From Actinacidiphila cocklensis (GTDB lineage Bacteria; Actinomycetota; Actinomycetes; Streptomycetales; Streptomycetaceae), in the NCBI RefSeq assembly GCF_907177275.1, contig NZ_CAJSLV010000051.1, forward strand, positions 1 to 64,000: a stretch of 64,000 nucleotides of DNA, given 5' to 3'. The position numbers were made by a program, and so were the translations under genes. The notes below the pieces were generated by a model. That model saw nothing but the letters and a program-made list of their open reading frames with translations, searched no databases and was not told where the DNA came from. This document shows, in pieces, positions 1 to 8,648 of the stretch. Positions within the stretch are counted from its first letter, which is position 1; every line of letters starts with the position of its first letter.

Positions 1-230
1 GGGCGGCCCTGGCCGCCCGCCCGGCGGCCCCGCGCCCGCTCGCGGCCCTGTCCGCGGCCACCGGCCCCGTACCGCGCCGCGTCGCCGCCCTCCTCACCCG
101 CCCCCACCCGCCCCGCACCCCCCGCGCGATCGCGGTCGCCCTCGCCTGCTGCCTCGCCCTCTCCGCCGCCTGCGCCCTGGAGGCGGCCCACGACCTCCAC
201 GGCTCCATCGAGGTGGCCCAGGAGGAGTAG
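1..230 (+). CDS. M56 family (BlaR1-like) metallopeptidase, C-terminal end only
   Basis: The window opens inside this gene. In the frame that ends at the TAG at 228-230 the last 75 codons are open and have typical high-GC codon use. The tail is Ala/Pro/Arg-rich, then a hydrophobic stretch (AIAVALACCLALSAACAL) that looks like a last membrane helix, then a short end, EAAHDLHGSIEVAQEE. That ending resembles the C-terminus of streptomycete M56 membrane peptidases, which often pair with a BlaI/MecI-type repressor gene. The catalytic HExxH part lies outside the window, so the family call rests on the tail alone. Confidence 0.5.
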   Translation, partial: AALAARPAAPRPLAALSAATGPVPRRVAALLTRPHPPRTPRAIAVALACCLALSAACALEAAHDLHGSIEVAQEE

Positions 231-275
231 CCCCACAACGGCCGATCTCAAGCGGCGGCAGGAGAGGCGGGCGTC

Positions 276-479
276 ATGTCGAGGGACGAGATGATCCGAC
301 TCGCCGAGCGCCTTGCGGCCGGTGAGGGGACGGAGAGCGAGCACGACGGGCTCGTGCGGCTGCTGGAGGCGAACGTCCGGCATCCACGTGTGGTCGATCT
401 GATCTACCGTTCCGGCCCGCAGCTCAGCGCGGCGGAAGTGGTCGACGAGGCTCTGGCGTACCGGCCCATTGCCCTGTGA
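276..479 (+). CDS. Colicin/pyocin (Im9-like) immunity family protein, orphan
   Basis: A 67-residue acidic helical protein with a good ribosome site (GGAGAGG at 261-267, 8 nt before the ATG). It lines up with the DNase-colicin immunity fold: an N-terminal helix (EMIRLAERL), an acidic loop, a second helix (LVRLLEANV), then HPRVVDLIY, which matches the HPxxxDLIYYP segment of Im2/Im9 that contacts the nuclease, and a final helix (AAEVVDEAL). Family members are usually 80-90 residues, so this one is short at both ends, and it has one Tyr where Im proteins have two. No HNH nuclease or other toxin gene lies within several kb. It may protect against a rival's toxin or have another role; this is inference from alignment by eye. 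Confidence 0.6.
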   Translation: MSRDEMIRLAERLAAGEGTESEHDGLVRLLEANVRHPRVVDLIYRSGPQLSAAEVVDEALAYRPIAL

Positions 480-605
480 CCGCGCGGGCCGGCCGACGTG
501 GCCGAGGAAAGTCCGGCCGGGGATGTCGAGAACCCGCGGCCGGCTCCGTCCCCGGGGTGAAGGCGGCGGCCACAATGGGTCGCACCGGCACGGAGGAGAA
601 CCACC

Positions 606-1037
606 ATGGCCAAGTACCTGCTGCTCAAGCACTACCGAGGCGCCCCGGACGCGGTCAACAACATCCCCATGGACCAGTGGACGCAGGACGAGATCACGGC
701 GCACATCCAGTACATGAACGACTTCGCGGCCCGGCTGGAGACGACCGGTGAGTACGTCGACGGCCAGGCGCTGTCCCCCGAGGGGACCTTCGTGCGGTAC
801 GACGGGGAGGGCCGCCCGCCGGTCACCGACGGCCCGTTCGCCGAGACCAAGGACCTCATCGCCGGCTGGATGGTGATCGACGTCGACACCTACGAGCGCG
901 CGGTCGAACTGGCCGGGGAGCTGTCGGCCGCCCCCGGGGCGGGCGGGAAGCCCATCCACGAGTGGCTGGAGCTGCGCCCCTTCCTGACCCCGACGCACAC
1001 CGTCACGGACTGCACGATGCACACCGCCACGGACTGA
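606..1037 (+). CDS. YCII-related (DGPF) domain protein
   Basis: A 143-residue soluble protein of the YCII/DGPF family, a small ferredoxin-like fold of unclear biochemical function. The family signature TDGPFAETKDLIAGW is present at about residues 77-91, after the usual start (AKYLLLKHY). The C-terminus is about 20 residues longer than the minimal domain. The start has a strong ribosome site (GGAGGAG at 592-598). The sigma factor gene begins 8 nt after the stop codon. DGPF proteins and ECF42 sigma factors are known to be encoded together, so this is probably the sigma factor's partner or target. Confidence 0.9.
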   Translation: MAKYLLLKHYRGAPDAVNNIPMDQWTQDEITAHIQYMNDFAARLETTGEYVDGQALSPEGTFVRYDGEGRPPVTDGPFAETKDLIAGWMVIDVDTYERAVELAGELSAAPGAGGKPIHEWLELRPFLTPTHTVTDCTMHTATD

Positions 1038-1045
1038 CCGCGCCC

Positions 1046-2191
<1,146 letters not shown>

Positions 2192-2314
2192 GGCGGGCGC
2201 CTGCCGGGCGGCCTACGCCCGGGCCGTCCGGGGGCTCGACCCCCCGGGTCGCGCCGGCCAGGTGCGCTGCGGGCTCCGGCGCGGGGCCGGGGTCCCGGCA
2301 GGGACAATAGGTGG

Positions 2315-3322
2315 GTGGAAGAGAACTTCGGCGACGTGCTCGCCCGGGCCGTCCGCGGCGGCGCGGACGACGTGGACGTCGCCGCGTCCGTGCTCGCGGC
2401 CGCCGCGGACTGGGACGCCGTCGCGGCACGGTCCGCGGAGGGGGCCGTACGCGACTGCGGGCGGCGCGGCTGGCAGCCGCAGGACCTCGTACGGATGGCC
2501 GCCCGTGAGCTGGGGCCGCTGCACCAGCGGCTGGCGGCGGCGGAAGGCGGCCTGGGCGCGTTCGCCCGGGCCGAACGGCTCGACCGCTTCTCCGCCGCGA
2601 CCGCGTACGTCGAGCTGCTGTGCCTGTACGCCCGCCTCCCCGCGATCCCCGCGCTGCTGGCCGCCGCCCCGCCCGGCGAGGCCGCCGCGCCGCCGAAGAT
2701 GCTGGCCCGCATCCGCGCGCTGCTGGCGAAGGCGGAGTCGACCGGCTACCCGGACGAGGCCGAGGCGCTCTCGGCGAAGGCCCAGCACCTGATGGCCCGG
2801 CACAGCATCGACGCGGCCCTGCTGGCCGCTTCCCACGAGCACCCGGACGCGGCAGGCGCCCGCCGCATCGGCGTCGACCGGCCGTACGAGGGCGCGAAGG
2901 CCCTGCTCCTGGACGCCGTCGCGGAGGCGAACCGCTGCCAGTCCGTCTGGTCCTCCGAACTCGGCTTCTCGACGGTCGTCGGCCACGCCCCCGACCTCGA
3001 CGCCGTCGAGCTGCTCTACACCTCCCTCCTCGTCCAGGCCGACCGCGCCCTGCACCGCGGCCGCACCTCCCGCTCGCGCGACTTCCGCGAGTCCTTCCTG
3101 ATCGCCTACGCCTCCCGTATCCGCGCCCGGCTGACCGCGGCGACCGCGGAGGAGGAGTCCGCGACCCCGGGCCTGCTCCCGGCGCTGGTCTCCCGCGCCC
3201 TGGCCGTCGAGGACACCACCCGCCGGCTGTTCCCCACGACCACCACCTCCCGCCTCAAGGCCCGCGACGCGGCCGGCTGGCAGCACGGCGAGGACGCCGC
3301 CGACAGCGCGCGCCTGCGCTGA
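2315..3322 (+). CDS. DUF2786 domain protein
   Basis: A 335-residue soluble protein with a GTG start. At about residues 128-165 it carries the DUF2786 block (KMLARIRALLAKAESTGYP, then EAEALSAKAQHLMARHSID), a helical pair found in actinobacterial and phage proteins of unknown function. The N-terminal 120 residues are Ala-rich helices without a recognised domain. The C-terminal half contains SRSRDFRESFLIAYASRIRA, which is commonly seen after DUF2786. There is no signal peptide or membrane segment. Function is not known, and the neighbours do not suggest one. Confidence 0.8.
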   Translation: MEENFGDVLARAVRGGADDVDVAASVLAAAADWDAVAARSAEGAVRDCGRRGWQPQDLVRMAARELGPLHQRLAAAEGGLGAFARAERLDRFSAATAYVELLCLYARLPAIPALLAAAPPGEAAAPPKMLARIRALLAKAESTGYPDEAEALSAKAQHLMARHSIDAALLAASHEHPDAAGARRIGVDRPYEGAKALLLDAVAEANRCQSVWSSELGFSTVVGHAPDLDAVELLYTSLLVQADRALHRGRTSRSRDFRESFLIAYASRIRARLTAATAEEESATPGLLPALVSRALAVEDTTRRLFPTTTTSRLKARDAAGWQHGEDAADSARLR

Positions 3323-3669
3323 CCGCCGGCGCCCCCCTCGCTGGCCGTGGCCGGCGTCACCTCGCCGGACTTGCCCGGCTCCCCGACGCCCACCGAATAC
3401 CCTGCCGCGGGCCGAACGGGTGGGCCGCCACGGCACGTTCACGTTCGGCACGACGGCGACCGACGCGGTCCCGTACCCGTAGGGCGTGCACGCAGCGCCG
3501 TCCTCGGCCTGCCGCCGGCGGGCTCTCCCCGCCGAGGGCCTTCTCGCTACGATCCCGGCTCCGTGGCCGGCCTGGAATGGAACTCGATGCGGCCCACCGG
3601 CGAAGGACACGTGAGAAACCCGAACAAGCCCAAGCCTTCGAGGCGTTCGCACGAACGAAAGGAGCCCCG
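3323..3669. other. Intergenic stretch upstream of ECF sigma gene
   Basis: No convincing gene in these 347 bases: the open frames are short and lack ribosome sites. TACGAT at 3548-3553 could be a -10 box, without a clear -35. A good ribosome site (AAAGGAG, 3658-3664) at the right edge belongs to the sigma factor gene. Confidence 0.5.
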
Positions 3670-4293
3670 ATGGCCGTCGAGTCCCCGGGCGTCCGCACCC
3701 GCGAGGAGCATCGCGAGGACAGCGACGCCCGTGTGATCGCGCGGTCCCGGGACGAGCCCGAGCATTTCGCCGCGCTCTTCGACCGGTACGCCGACGCCGT
3801 GCACCGTTACGTGGCCCGGCGGATCGGTCCCGAGGCGGCGGAGGATCTGATGGCGGAGACGTTCACGACCGCCTTCCAGCGGCGCCATACCTACGACCTG
3901 ACGCGTGCCGACGCCCGCCCATGGCTGTTCGGCATCGCGACCAACCTCATGGGCCGGCACCGCAGGGCCGAGGCACGCCGTTTGAAGGCGCTCGCCAAGG
4001 TTCCGGAGCCGGTGCAGCACGAGGAGCCGGTCGCGGACCGCGCGGTCGCCAGGGCCGGCGCCACAGGGGTGCGCCGGGAGCTGGCGGCGGCGCTGGCCAG
4101 GCTGTCCGCCCGGCACCGGGACGTCGTCCTGCTGGTGGCCTGGGGCGACCTCGGCTACGAGGAAGCGGCCCAAGCCCTCGGAGTGCCGGTCGGCACCGTC
4201 AGATCCCGGCTGAACAGGGCTCGCAAGAAGTTGCGCGAAGCACTGGGCGGGTCAGATCCGACAGCTTTCCGAGAGGCAGACCCCCATGCGTGA
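3670..4293 (+). CDS. ECF-type RNA polymerase sigma-70 factor
   Basis: A 207-residue ECF sigma factor. Region 2 spans about residues 33-77 (FAALFDRYADAVHRYVARRI, then AEDLMAETFTTAF) and region 4 about 143-193 (RHRDVVLLVAWGDLGYEEAA, then GTVRSRLNRARKKL). The ATG at 3670 has AAAGGAG 5 nt upstream; the open frame continues far to the left but is only the GC-rich shadow of the DUF2786 gene. The stop overlaps the start of the next gene by 8 nt, so the two are translationally coupled. That next gene encodes a single-pass membrane protein and is the likely regulator or partner. Confidence 0.92.
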   Translation: MAVESPGVRTREEHREDSDARVIARSRDEPEHFAALFDRYADAVHRYVARRIGPEAAEDLMAETFTTAFQRRHTYDLTRADARPWLFGIATNLMGRHRRAEARRLKALAKVPEPVQHEEPVADRAVARAGATGVRRELAAALARLSARHRDVVLLVAWGDLGYEEAAQALGVPVGTVRSRLNRARKKLREALGGSDPTAFREADPHA

Positions 4294-5359
4294 CATCGAA
4301 GAACTGCGGGAACTGAGGGAGTACGACGCGGGGGCTCCCCCGCTCGACGACGCCACCCGGAGACGGGTGCGGGCACGGCTGCTCGACGCGATGGACGCGG
4401 AGGACGGACCCGCCACGGCCGTACGCCGCCGCCGTCCCGTCCTGCGCATCGCCCTGACCGCCGCGGTCGCGGCCGCGGTCGTCGGCGGTGTCCTGGTCGC
4501 CGGGCAGGGCGACGACAGCGGCGGGCGGCAGACGGCGGTACCGCCGTCTGCCAGTCTTCCGGCCCTGCAGAACGTGAGCGCGCAGGTCGTGCTCAACGGT
4601 GCGGCCACCTACGCCCGGCAGCACGAGCAGGCGGCCAGCCCGAGGGACGACCAGTTCATCTACACCAAGGAGATCATCAGGGAGACCGACGAGAAGACCG
4701 GCGCCACCAAGAGCTACACCGACGAGAACTGGAGGTCGGTGGACGGCTCGAAGCCTTCCTGGATCATGGAGGTCGGCAAGGGCTGGTGGGCACCGCCGAC
4801 GGAAGCGGGCGTGACCGAGTGGCCGCCGCAGGACTGGGCGACGCTGAAGACGCTTCCGACCGACCCCGAGAAGCTGATCCTCTCGCTCGTGGCCGGGGGC
4901 GCGCCCAGCGACCCGTCGGCGCCCCCGTCGGCACCTTCGACGACTTCGGGCACGCCCGACGGCAAGGGCGACCCCCTCAGCGGGATCTCGGACGTCCGGT
5001 GGTCGGCGGCCGAGTTCCAGCTCACCGGGCTGCTCAAGCTGGTCCCGGTGATGCCCGACGGGCTGCGCCCGGCAGCGTACGAGGCGCTCGGCATGATCCC
5101 CGGGGTGAAGGCGGTGCCGAACCAGAAGGACGCCAAGGGCCGTACCGGCGTGGGCATCACCTACGACGACCCGACGCTTCCGGCCGAGTACGGGGGCTTC
5201 GGCAGCTACTTCATCTTCGACCCGAAGACCTACGAGTTCCTCGGCTTCCGCGACCAGAGCACCATCGGCAAGGGCAAGGGCAAGCACCGGGTCGAGGTCA
5301 CCCAGCTCTCCTACCTCGACAGCTGGGCCGTCGTCGACAGGGCCAAGCAGCGGCCGTAG
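4286..5359 (+). CDS. CU044_5270-type membrane protein, partner of the upstream sigma factor
   Basis: A 357-residue protein with a roughly 55-residue cytoplasmic N-terminus rich in Asp/Glu/Arg, one membrane helix (VLRIALTAAVAAAVVGGVLV, about residues 52-74) and a large extracytoplasmic domain. This layout, together with an 8-nt overlap with an ECF sigma gene, is typical of the CU044_5270 family in actinomycetes. By position it probably serves as an anti-sigma factor or sensor, but no zinc-binding HxxxCxxC motif (ZAS domain) is visible in the N-terminus, so the mechanism would differ from classical zinc anti-sigma factors. A Pro/Ser-rich stretch near residues 205-225 may be a flexible linker. 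Confidence 0.75.
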   Translation: MRDIEELRELREYDAGAPPLDDATRRRVRARLLDAMDAEDGPATAVRRRRPVLRIALTAAVAAAVVGGVLVAGQGDDSGGRQTAVPPSASLPALQNVSAQVVLNGAATYARQHEQAASPRDDQFIYTKEIIRETDEKTGATKSYTDENWRSVDGSKPSWIMEVGKGWWAPPTEAGVTEWPPQDWATLKTLPTDPEKLILSLVAGGAPSDPSAPPSAPSTTSGTPDGKGDPLSGISDVRWSAAEFQLTGLLKLVPVMPDGLRPAAYEALGMIPGVKAVPNQKDAKGRTGVGITYDDPTLPAEYGGFGSYFIFDPKTYEFLGFRDQSTIGKGKGKHRVEVTQLSYLDSWAVVDRAKQRP

Positions 5360-5403
5360 CCGGAAGGCGGCAGCGGCGAACCTGCGGGGCAGCGGTGGCC
5401 CGG

Positions 5404-5442
5404 TGAGGGCGGCCAGGACCGGAAGGTCCGCGGCCGCCCTCA
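5404..5442. terminator. Bidirectional hairpin terminator
   Basis: An 11-bp perfect stem (TGAGGGCGGCC at 5404-5414 with GGCCGCCCTCA at 5432-5442) encloses a second small stem (GGACC-GGAA-GGTCC). It lies between convergent genes and has no T-tract, as is usual in streptomycetes. Confidence 0.7.
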
Positions 5443-5454
5443 GCGCATCGCCTT

Positions 5455-5940
5455 TCAGCGGGCGCCGCCACGGCGGAGGAGCTGGGTCAGGGGGGTGCGG
5501 ATGTCGGCGGGGTGGAGGTTGAGGGGGGTGAACTCGGTCGGGCTTGCCCAGAGGAGTTCGAAGCTGTTGGTCGGGGAGTGTTCCTGGGCTTCGGGGCCGG
5601 ACAGGGTGGGGGTGCCGGTGACGTCGGTCATCAGGTAGTAGGACGCGGGGCGGCCGTTGTGGAGGCCGGTCCACAGGAGGCGGTCGACGCGCGCTTCGAG
5701 GGTGGTCTCCTCGGCGAGTTCGCGCAGGGCGGCCTCCTCGGGGGTCTCGCCCTCCTCGACGTGGCCGCCGACCAGGACGGCGTAGTGGTGGCCGGGGCAC
5801 TCCGGTCCGGGCGAGGCGGTGGCCTCGCACATGACGCAGGCGTCGAGCCGTTCGCGCTTCAGGTAGCGCTTGATGACCAGCGCACGCGGACCGTCGACGA
5901 CCACGGCGACCGCTCGGGGTATCGGCATGCCGACGAGCAT
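5455..5940 (-). CDS. NUDIX hydrolase
   Basis: A 161-residue NUDIX protein. The Nudix box, G-x5-E-x7-RE-x2-EE, lies at about residues 59-81 (GHVEEGETPEEAALRELAEE), giving the Mg2+-binding glutamates needed to hydrolyse nucleoside-diphosphate-linked substrates. Two Cys pairs earlier in the protein (CVMC at 35-38, and CPGHH) could bind a metal, which is seen in some family branches. The true start may be the second Met at 5928. The substrate cannot be read from sequence. The gene is convergent with the sigma/CU044 pair. Confidence 0.88.
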   Translation of the reverse strand: MLVGMPIPRAVAVVVDGPRALVIKRYLKRERLDACVMCEATASPGPECPGHHYAVLVGGHVEEGETPEEAALRELAEETTLEARVDRLLWTGLHNGRPASYYLMTDVTGTPTLSGPEAQEHSPTNSFELLWASPTEFTPLNLHPADIRTPLTQLLRRGGAR

Positions 5941-5964
5941 GCCAGCCGCCTGGTGCCGCCGGTG

Positions 5965-6495
5965 CTAGAGGTCGCCGGGCTCGCCCGTCACTGCGAAGGC
6001 GAGGACGCAGTGGCGGAGCCGGTCGAGGAACTCCGGGAGGTTGTCGGCGACCTGGCCGAACTCCGGCTCGTCCAGGGAGGCCGTGCGGGATCGGTGGACC
6101 GCGCCGCCCCAGTCGGCGACGTAGAGGTGGCCCGCGCCGTTCGAGGCGATCACCATCCCGAGCGGGTCGTCAGCCATCGGTATGAAGATCTCGCCTTCCT
6201 CTGCGAGCCGGTCCAGGACGTTGCGCGCCGAGTGGACGAAATAGCCGTTGCCGATATCCGGCAGCACGACCTCGCCGATCGACTCGTAGAACGTACTCAT
6301 CTCGCGGAACCCGCAGCCTTCCCGGCCGTAATCGGCCGCAGCCCGGAGGTCCGACTCGTCCGCGACCCGGACCTCGTTCCTGCTGGGCGGGTAGCCGTAC
6401 GTCTTCTCGAACGTCGACATCACGGCGGCCACCGCGCTGGTGACCTCGTCCCGCCAGCGTTCCAACCAGGCGGCGGAGTAGCTGAGTTCGTCCAC
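5965..6495 (-). CDS. SMI1/KNR4 (SUKH) family protein
   Basis: A 176-residue acidic soluble protein with a GTG start. The middle holds the SUKH signature: FYESIGEVVLPDIGNGYFVH followed by ADDPLGMVIASNGAGHLYVA and W-G-G. SUKH proteins are best known as immunity proteins against polymorphic or contact-dependent nuclease toxins, though many are stand-alone and uncharacterised. No toxin, Rhs or WXG gene is adjacent, so this is an orphan. The NUDIX gene follows in the same direction after 24 nt and may be co-transcribed. Confidence 0.8.
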   Translation of the reverse strand: MDELSYSAAWLERWRDEVTSAVAAVMSTFEKTYGYPPSRNEVRVADESDLRAAADYGREGCGFREMSTFYESIGEVVLPDIGNGYFVHSARNVLDRLAEEGEIFIPMADDPLGMVIASNGAGHLYVADWGGAVHRSRTASLDEPEFGQVADNLPEFLDRLRHCVLAFAVTGEPGDL

Positions 6496-6553
6496 GGCTC
6501 GAATCCTGCCAGACCCGGCCGTGAGGTCTCTGTCGTGCGTAGTACGCGGCAGA

Positions 6554-6976
6554 TCAGGCTGACGGTTGAGTGCAGGTGGCCCAGACGATTTTGCCGGGGC
6601 CGTTGCGGTCGGTGACGCCCCATCGGTGGGCGGTCAGGGTGTCGACCAGGGTCAGGCCGCGGCCGCGTTCCGCGTCGGTGGGGGCCTCGGTCAGGGTCGG
6701 TGCGCCCTCCGCCAGGTCGACGGAGTCGTGGACCTCGATCCGTACGCCGGCGGGGACGCGGAGGACGGTGACGCCCGTCTTGCGGCCGGGGGCGGTGCCG
6801 TGGCGGTAGGCGTTCGTCATCAGCTCGGTCAGGACGAGACCGGCCGTGAAGGCCAGGTCAGACAGCTCCCAGTGGGCCAGTTGGCGTTCCAGGGAGTGGC
6901 GGGCCTGGTGGACTCCGCGGGGCGTGGCGGGCCACAGGATCTGTGCCGGGAGGTAGGTGGGGGTCGTGGTCGCCAT
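6554..6976 (-). CDS. Anti-sigma-factor-like ATP-binding protein (HATPase_c_2)
   Basis: A 140-residue GHKL-fold ATPase of the RsbW/SpoIIAB-like type abundant in Streptomyces. The N box is ELMTNAYRHG (51-60), the G1 region is EVHDS (about 82-86) and the G2 region is RGRGLTLVD (about 103-111). There is no sensor or dimerisation domain, so it is a stand-alone kinase or regulator, not a sensor kinase. It is divergent from an XRE-DUF5753 regulator and a DUF397 gene. The same three families occur together in the whiJ and abaA clusters of S. coelicolor, which affect development and antibiotic production. Confidence 0.88.
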   Translation of the reverse strand: MATTTPTYLPAQILWPATPRGVHQARHSLERQLAHWELSDLAFTAGLVLTELMTNAYRHGTAPGRKTGVTVLRVPAGVRIEVHDSVDLAEGAPTLTEAPTDAERGRGLTLVDTLTAHRWGVTDRNGPGKIVWATCTQPSA

Positions 6977-7201
6977 CGCGGTGCGCCGCCTCTACGTGAT
7001 CGGTTTCTGACGTTCTGTGGATAAGGGTGCGGTGTCGGACCTACGATCAGTAGGGGCTGGGCTTTGCCCTCCCTGACCGGCACATGGCCGGTTCGCATGC
7101 GTGCGACCGTGACGCTCCGCACGCAGGTGGCCGTGCCCGCTGCCGGGCCGGCCGGGCGGTTGCCCGGACTGCGAGGCAACGGAAGTGGGTGCGTACTGCG
7201 C

Positions 7202-8038
7202 ATGAACGGCAACGGTGATGATGACCCGTCGGCCCGAGCGGTCTTCCGCCGCGAGCTGTCGCGCCGCCGAGAGAGCAGCGGCTGGACTCTCGCCCAGCTC
7301 TCCGACAAGACGAGGTACGACACGTCGTACCTCCAACGGCTCGAAAAGGGCGGTCGGTTGGGGTCCCTCGACGCGGCCTGCGCCCTCGACCGGGTCTACG
7401 ACGCCGGTGATCTCCTCGCCAACCTGTGGCGGTTGGCCAAGCGGGAGGCGAGGCAGAGCCGTTATCAGGGCTTCACCGATCTGGAAGCCGACGCCACAGG
7501 CGTCCAGGAGTTCAGCATCAGCACGGTGCCGGGGCTGTTGCAGACGCCCAGGTACGCCGAGGCGCTGCTGCGAACGCTCCCCATCTCGGAGGAGGCGTTG
7601 CCAGGGGAGGTGCAGTCCCGGATAGCTCGGCAGGAGCTGTTGACCGGTTCGCAGCCACTGCACTACCGGGGACTGCTCGACGAGTCGGTGATCCGTCGCC
7701 CCGCTCGGAACCCGGAGGTCTGGACGGAACAGCTCGGGCATCTGGTCGAAGCGGCTCAACGCCCCAACATCTCGCTGCAGATGGTGCCGTACACGGCGGG
7801 CCTGCACGACCTGCTCGGCAGCTCACTCCAACTGCTGTGGCTCGCGAGCGGGCAGATGGTGGCGTACATCGAGAGCAGCCGTTTCGGGCAGTTGATCGAC
7901 GACGTGGACGAGGTGGAGCACCTTCGGTTGTCCTACGATCGGCTGCGGGACTCCGCGCTCTCCACGGCCGAGACCCTTGGACTACTGCGAGACGTTCTGG
8001 AGGACCGCGCGTCATGCTCAACGCCACGCCAGACCTGA
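7202..8038 (+). CDS. XRE-family regulator with DUF5753 domain (WhiJ-like)
   Basis: A 278-residue DNA-binding protein. An XRE helix-turn-helix covers about residues 13-70 (SGWTLAQLSDKTRYDTSYLQ is the core), followed by DUF5753 (about 95-270; QEFSISTVPGLLQTPRYAEA is its usual beginning). I start at the ATG at 7202, where homologues begin, although the frame is open upstream. The DUF397 gene overlaps its 3' end by 25 nt, so the two are coupled. Pairs like this are proposed to work as regulator and small partner, or as toxin-antitoxin-like modules; the mechanism is unsettled. Confidence 0.9.
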   Translation: MNGNGDDDPSARAVFRRELSRRRESSGWTLAQLSDKTRYDTSYLQRLEKGGRLGSLDAACALDRVYDAGDLLANLWRLAKREARQSRYQGFTDLEADATGVQEFSISTVPGLLQTPRYAEALLRTLPISEEALPGEVQSRIARQELLTGSQPLHYRGLLDESVIRRPARNPEVWTEQLGHLVEAAQRPNISLQMVPYTAGLHDLLGSSLQLLWLASGQMVAYIESSRFGQLIDDVDEVEHLRLSYDRLRDSALSTAETLGLLRDVLEDRASCSTPRQT

Positions 8039-8229
8039 GCACCGCCACTTGGCGCAAGTCGTCGTACAGCGGTGGGGCCGACCCGGAAAGCTGCATCGAG
8101 GTCGCCGACGGCTTCGACGTCGTCCCCGTGCGGGACTCCAAGGACCCCCAGGGTCCCGCCCTGGTCTTCCCGGCCGCGGCCTGGGCCGCGTTCCTCGCCG
8201 ACGTGAAGGCGAACCGCTTCCCGGTCTGA
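8014..8229 (+). CDS. DUF397 domain protein
   Basis: A 71-residue protein made almost entirely of DUF397: TWRKSSYSGG near the N-terminus, a Cys (SCIEVAD), VRDSKDPQGPAL, and a final helix with WAAFLADVKA. It starts inside the 3' end of the XRE-DUF5753 gene (25-nt overlap). DUF397 proteins nearly always follow an XRE-DUF5753 gene in Streptomyces and are thought to modulate it. No catalytic motif is visible. Confidence 0.93.
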   Translation: MLNATPDLSTATWRKSSYSGGADPESCIEVADGFDVVPVRDSKDPQGPALVFPAAAWAAFLADVKANRFPV

Positions 8230-8339
8230 TCGCGTGACGGGGTGACCCGTGTGCGGTCACACTGATGGGCCGGGCGCGCGACGCGCCGCGCGGACGGCTT
8301 GGCGCGGGCTGCCCGCGTAACGGACCCGTGGGGGATGTC

Positions 8340-8543
8340 GTGGCGAAGGTGACGATCAGCCTGGACAGCGATCTGGCGATCGAGGTCATGCTGCTGGCAG
8401 GTGCGAGGAGTCCGCAGGACGCGGTCGAGTTGATCGTGCGGGACTACCTGGAGCGGGGTCACCGCACCGAGGCCCGTACCGGTGACACCGGCGACGGCTA
8501 CCGGGTCGCCGACCGGCGCGCTGCGCCGGAGGAAGGGCGATGA
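8340..8543 (+). CDS. Ribbon-helix-helix protein, VapB/DUF2191-like, orphan
   Basis: A 67-residue protein starting at GTG with GGGGGA just upstream. The order is a short strand (AKVTISLD), a helix (DLAIEVMLLAG) and a helix (SPQDAVELIVRDYLERG), as expected for a ribbon-helix-helix DNA-binding antitoxin of the VapB type, followed by a charged disordered tail. An in-frame GTG at 8328 is an alternative start. No PIN-domain or other toxin gene follows; the next gene is a membrane protein. It may be a free-standing regulator or a remnant of a toxin-antitoxin pair. Confidence 0.6.
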   Translation: MAKVTISLDSDLAIEVMLLAGARSPQDAVELIVRDYLERGHRTEARTGDTGDGYRVADRRAAPEEGR

Positions 8544-8648
8544 GCGCGGCGGGACGCGCCCCGTTCTGACCGGGTGGCGGACACGTTCTGCCGCCCGCAG
8601 GTGCTTCTATGGTCACTCAGCGCCGTCGAGCAAATGCGTGGAGTGGTC

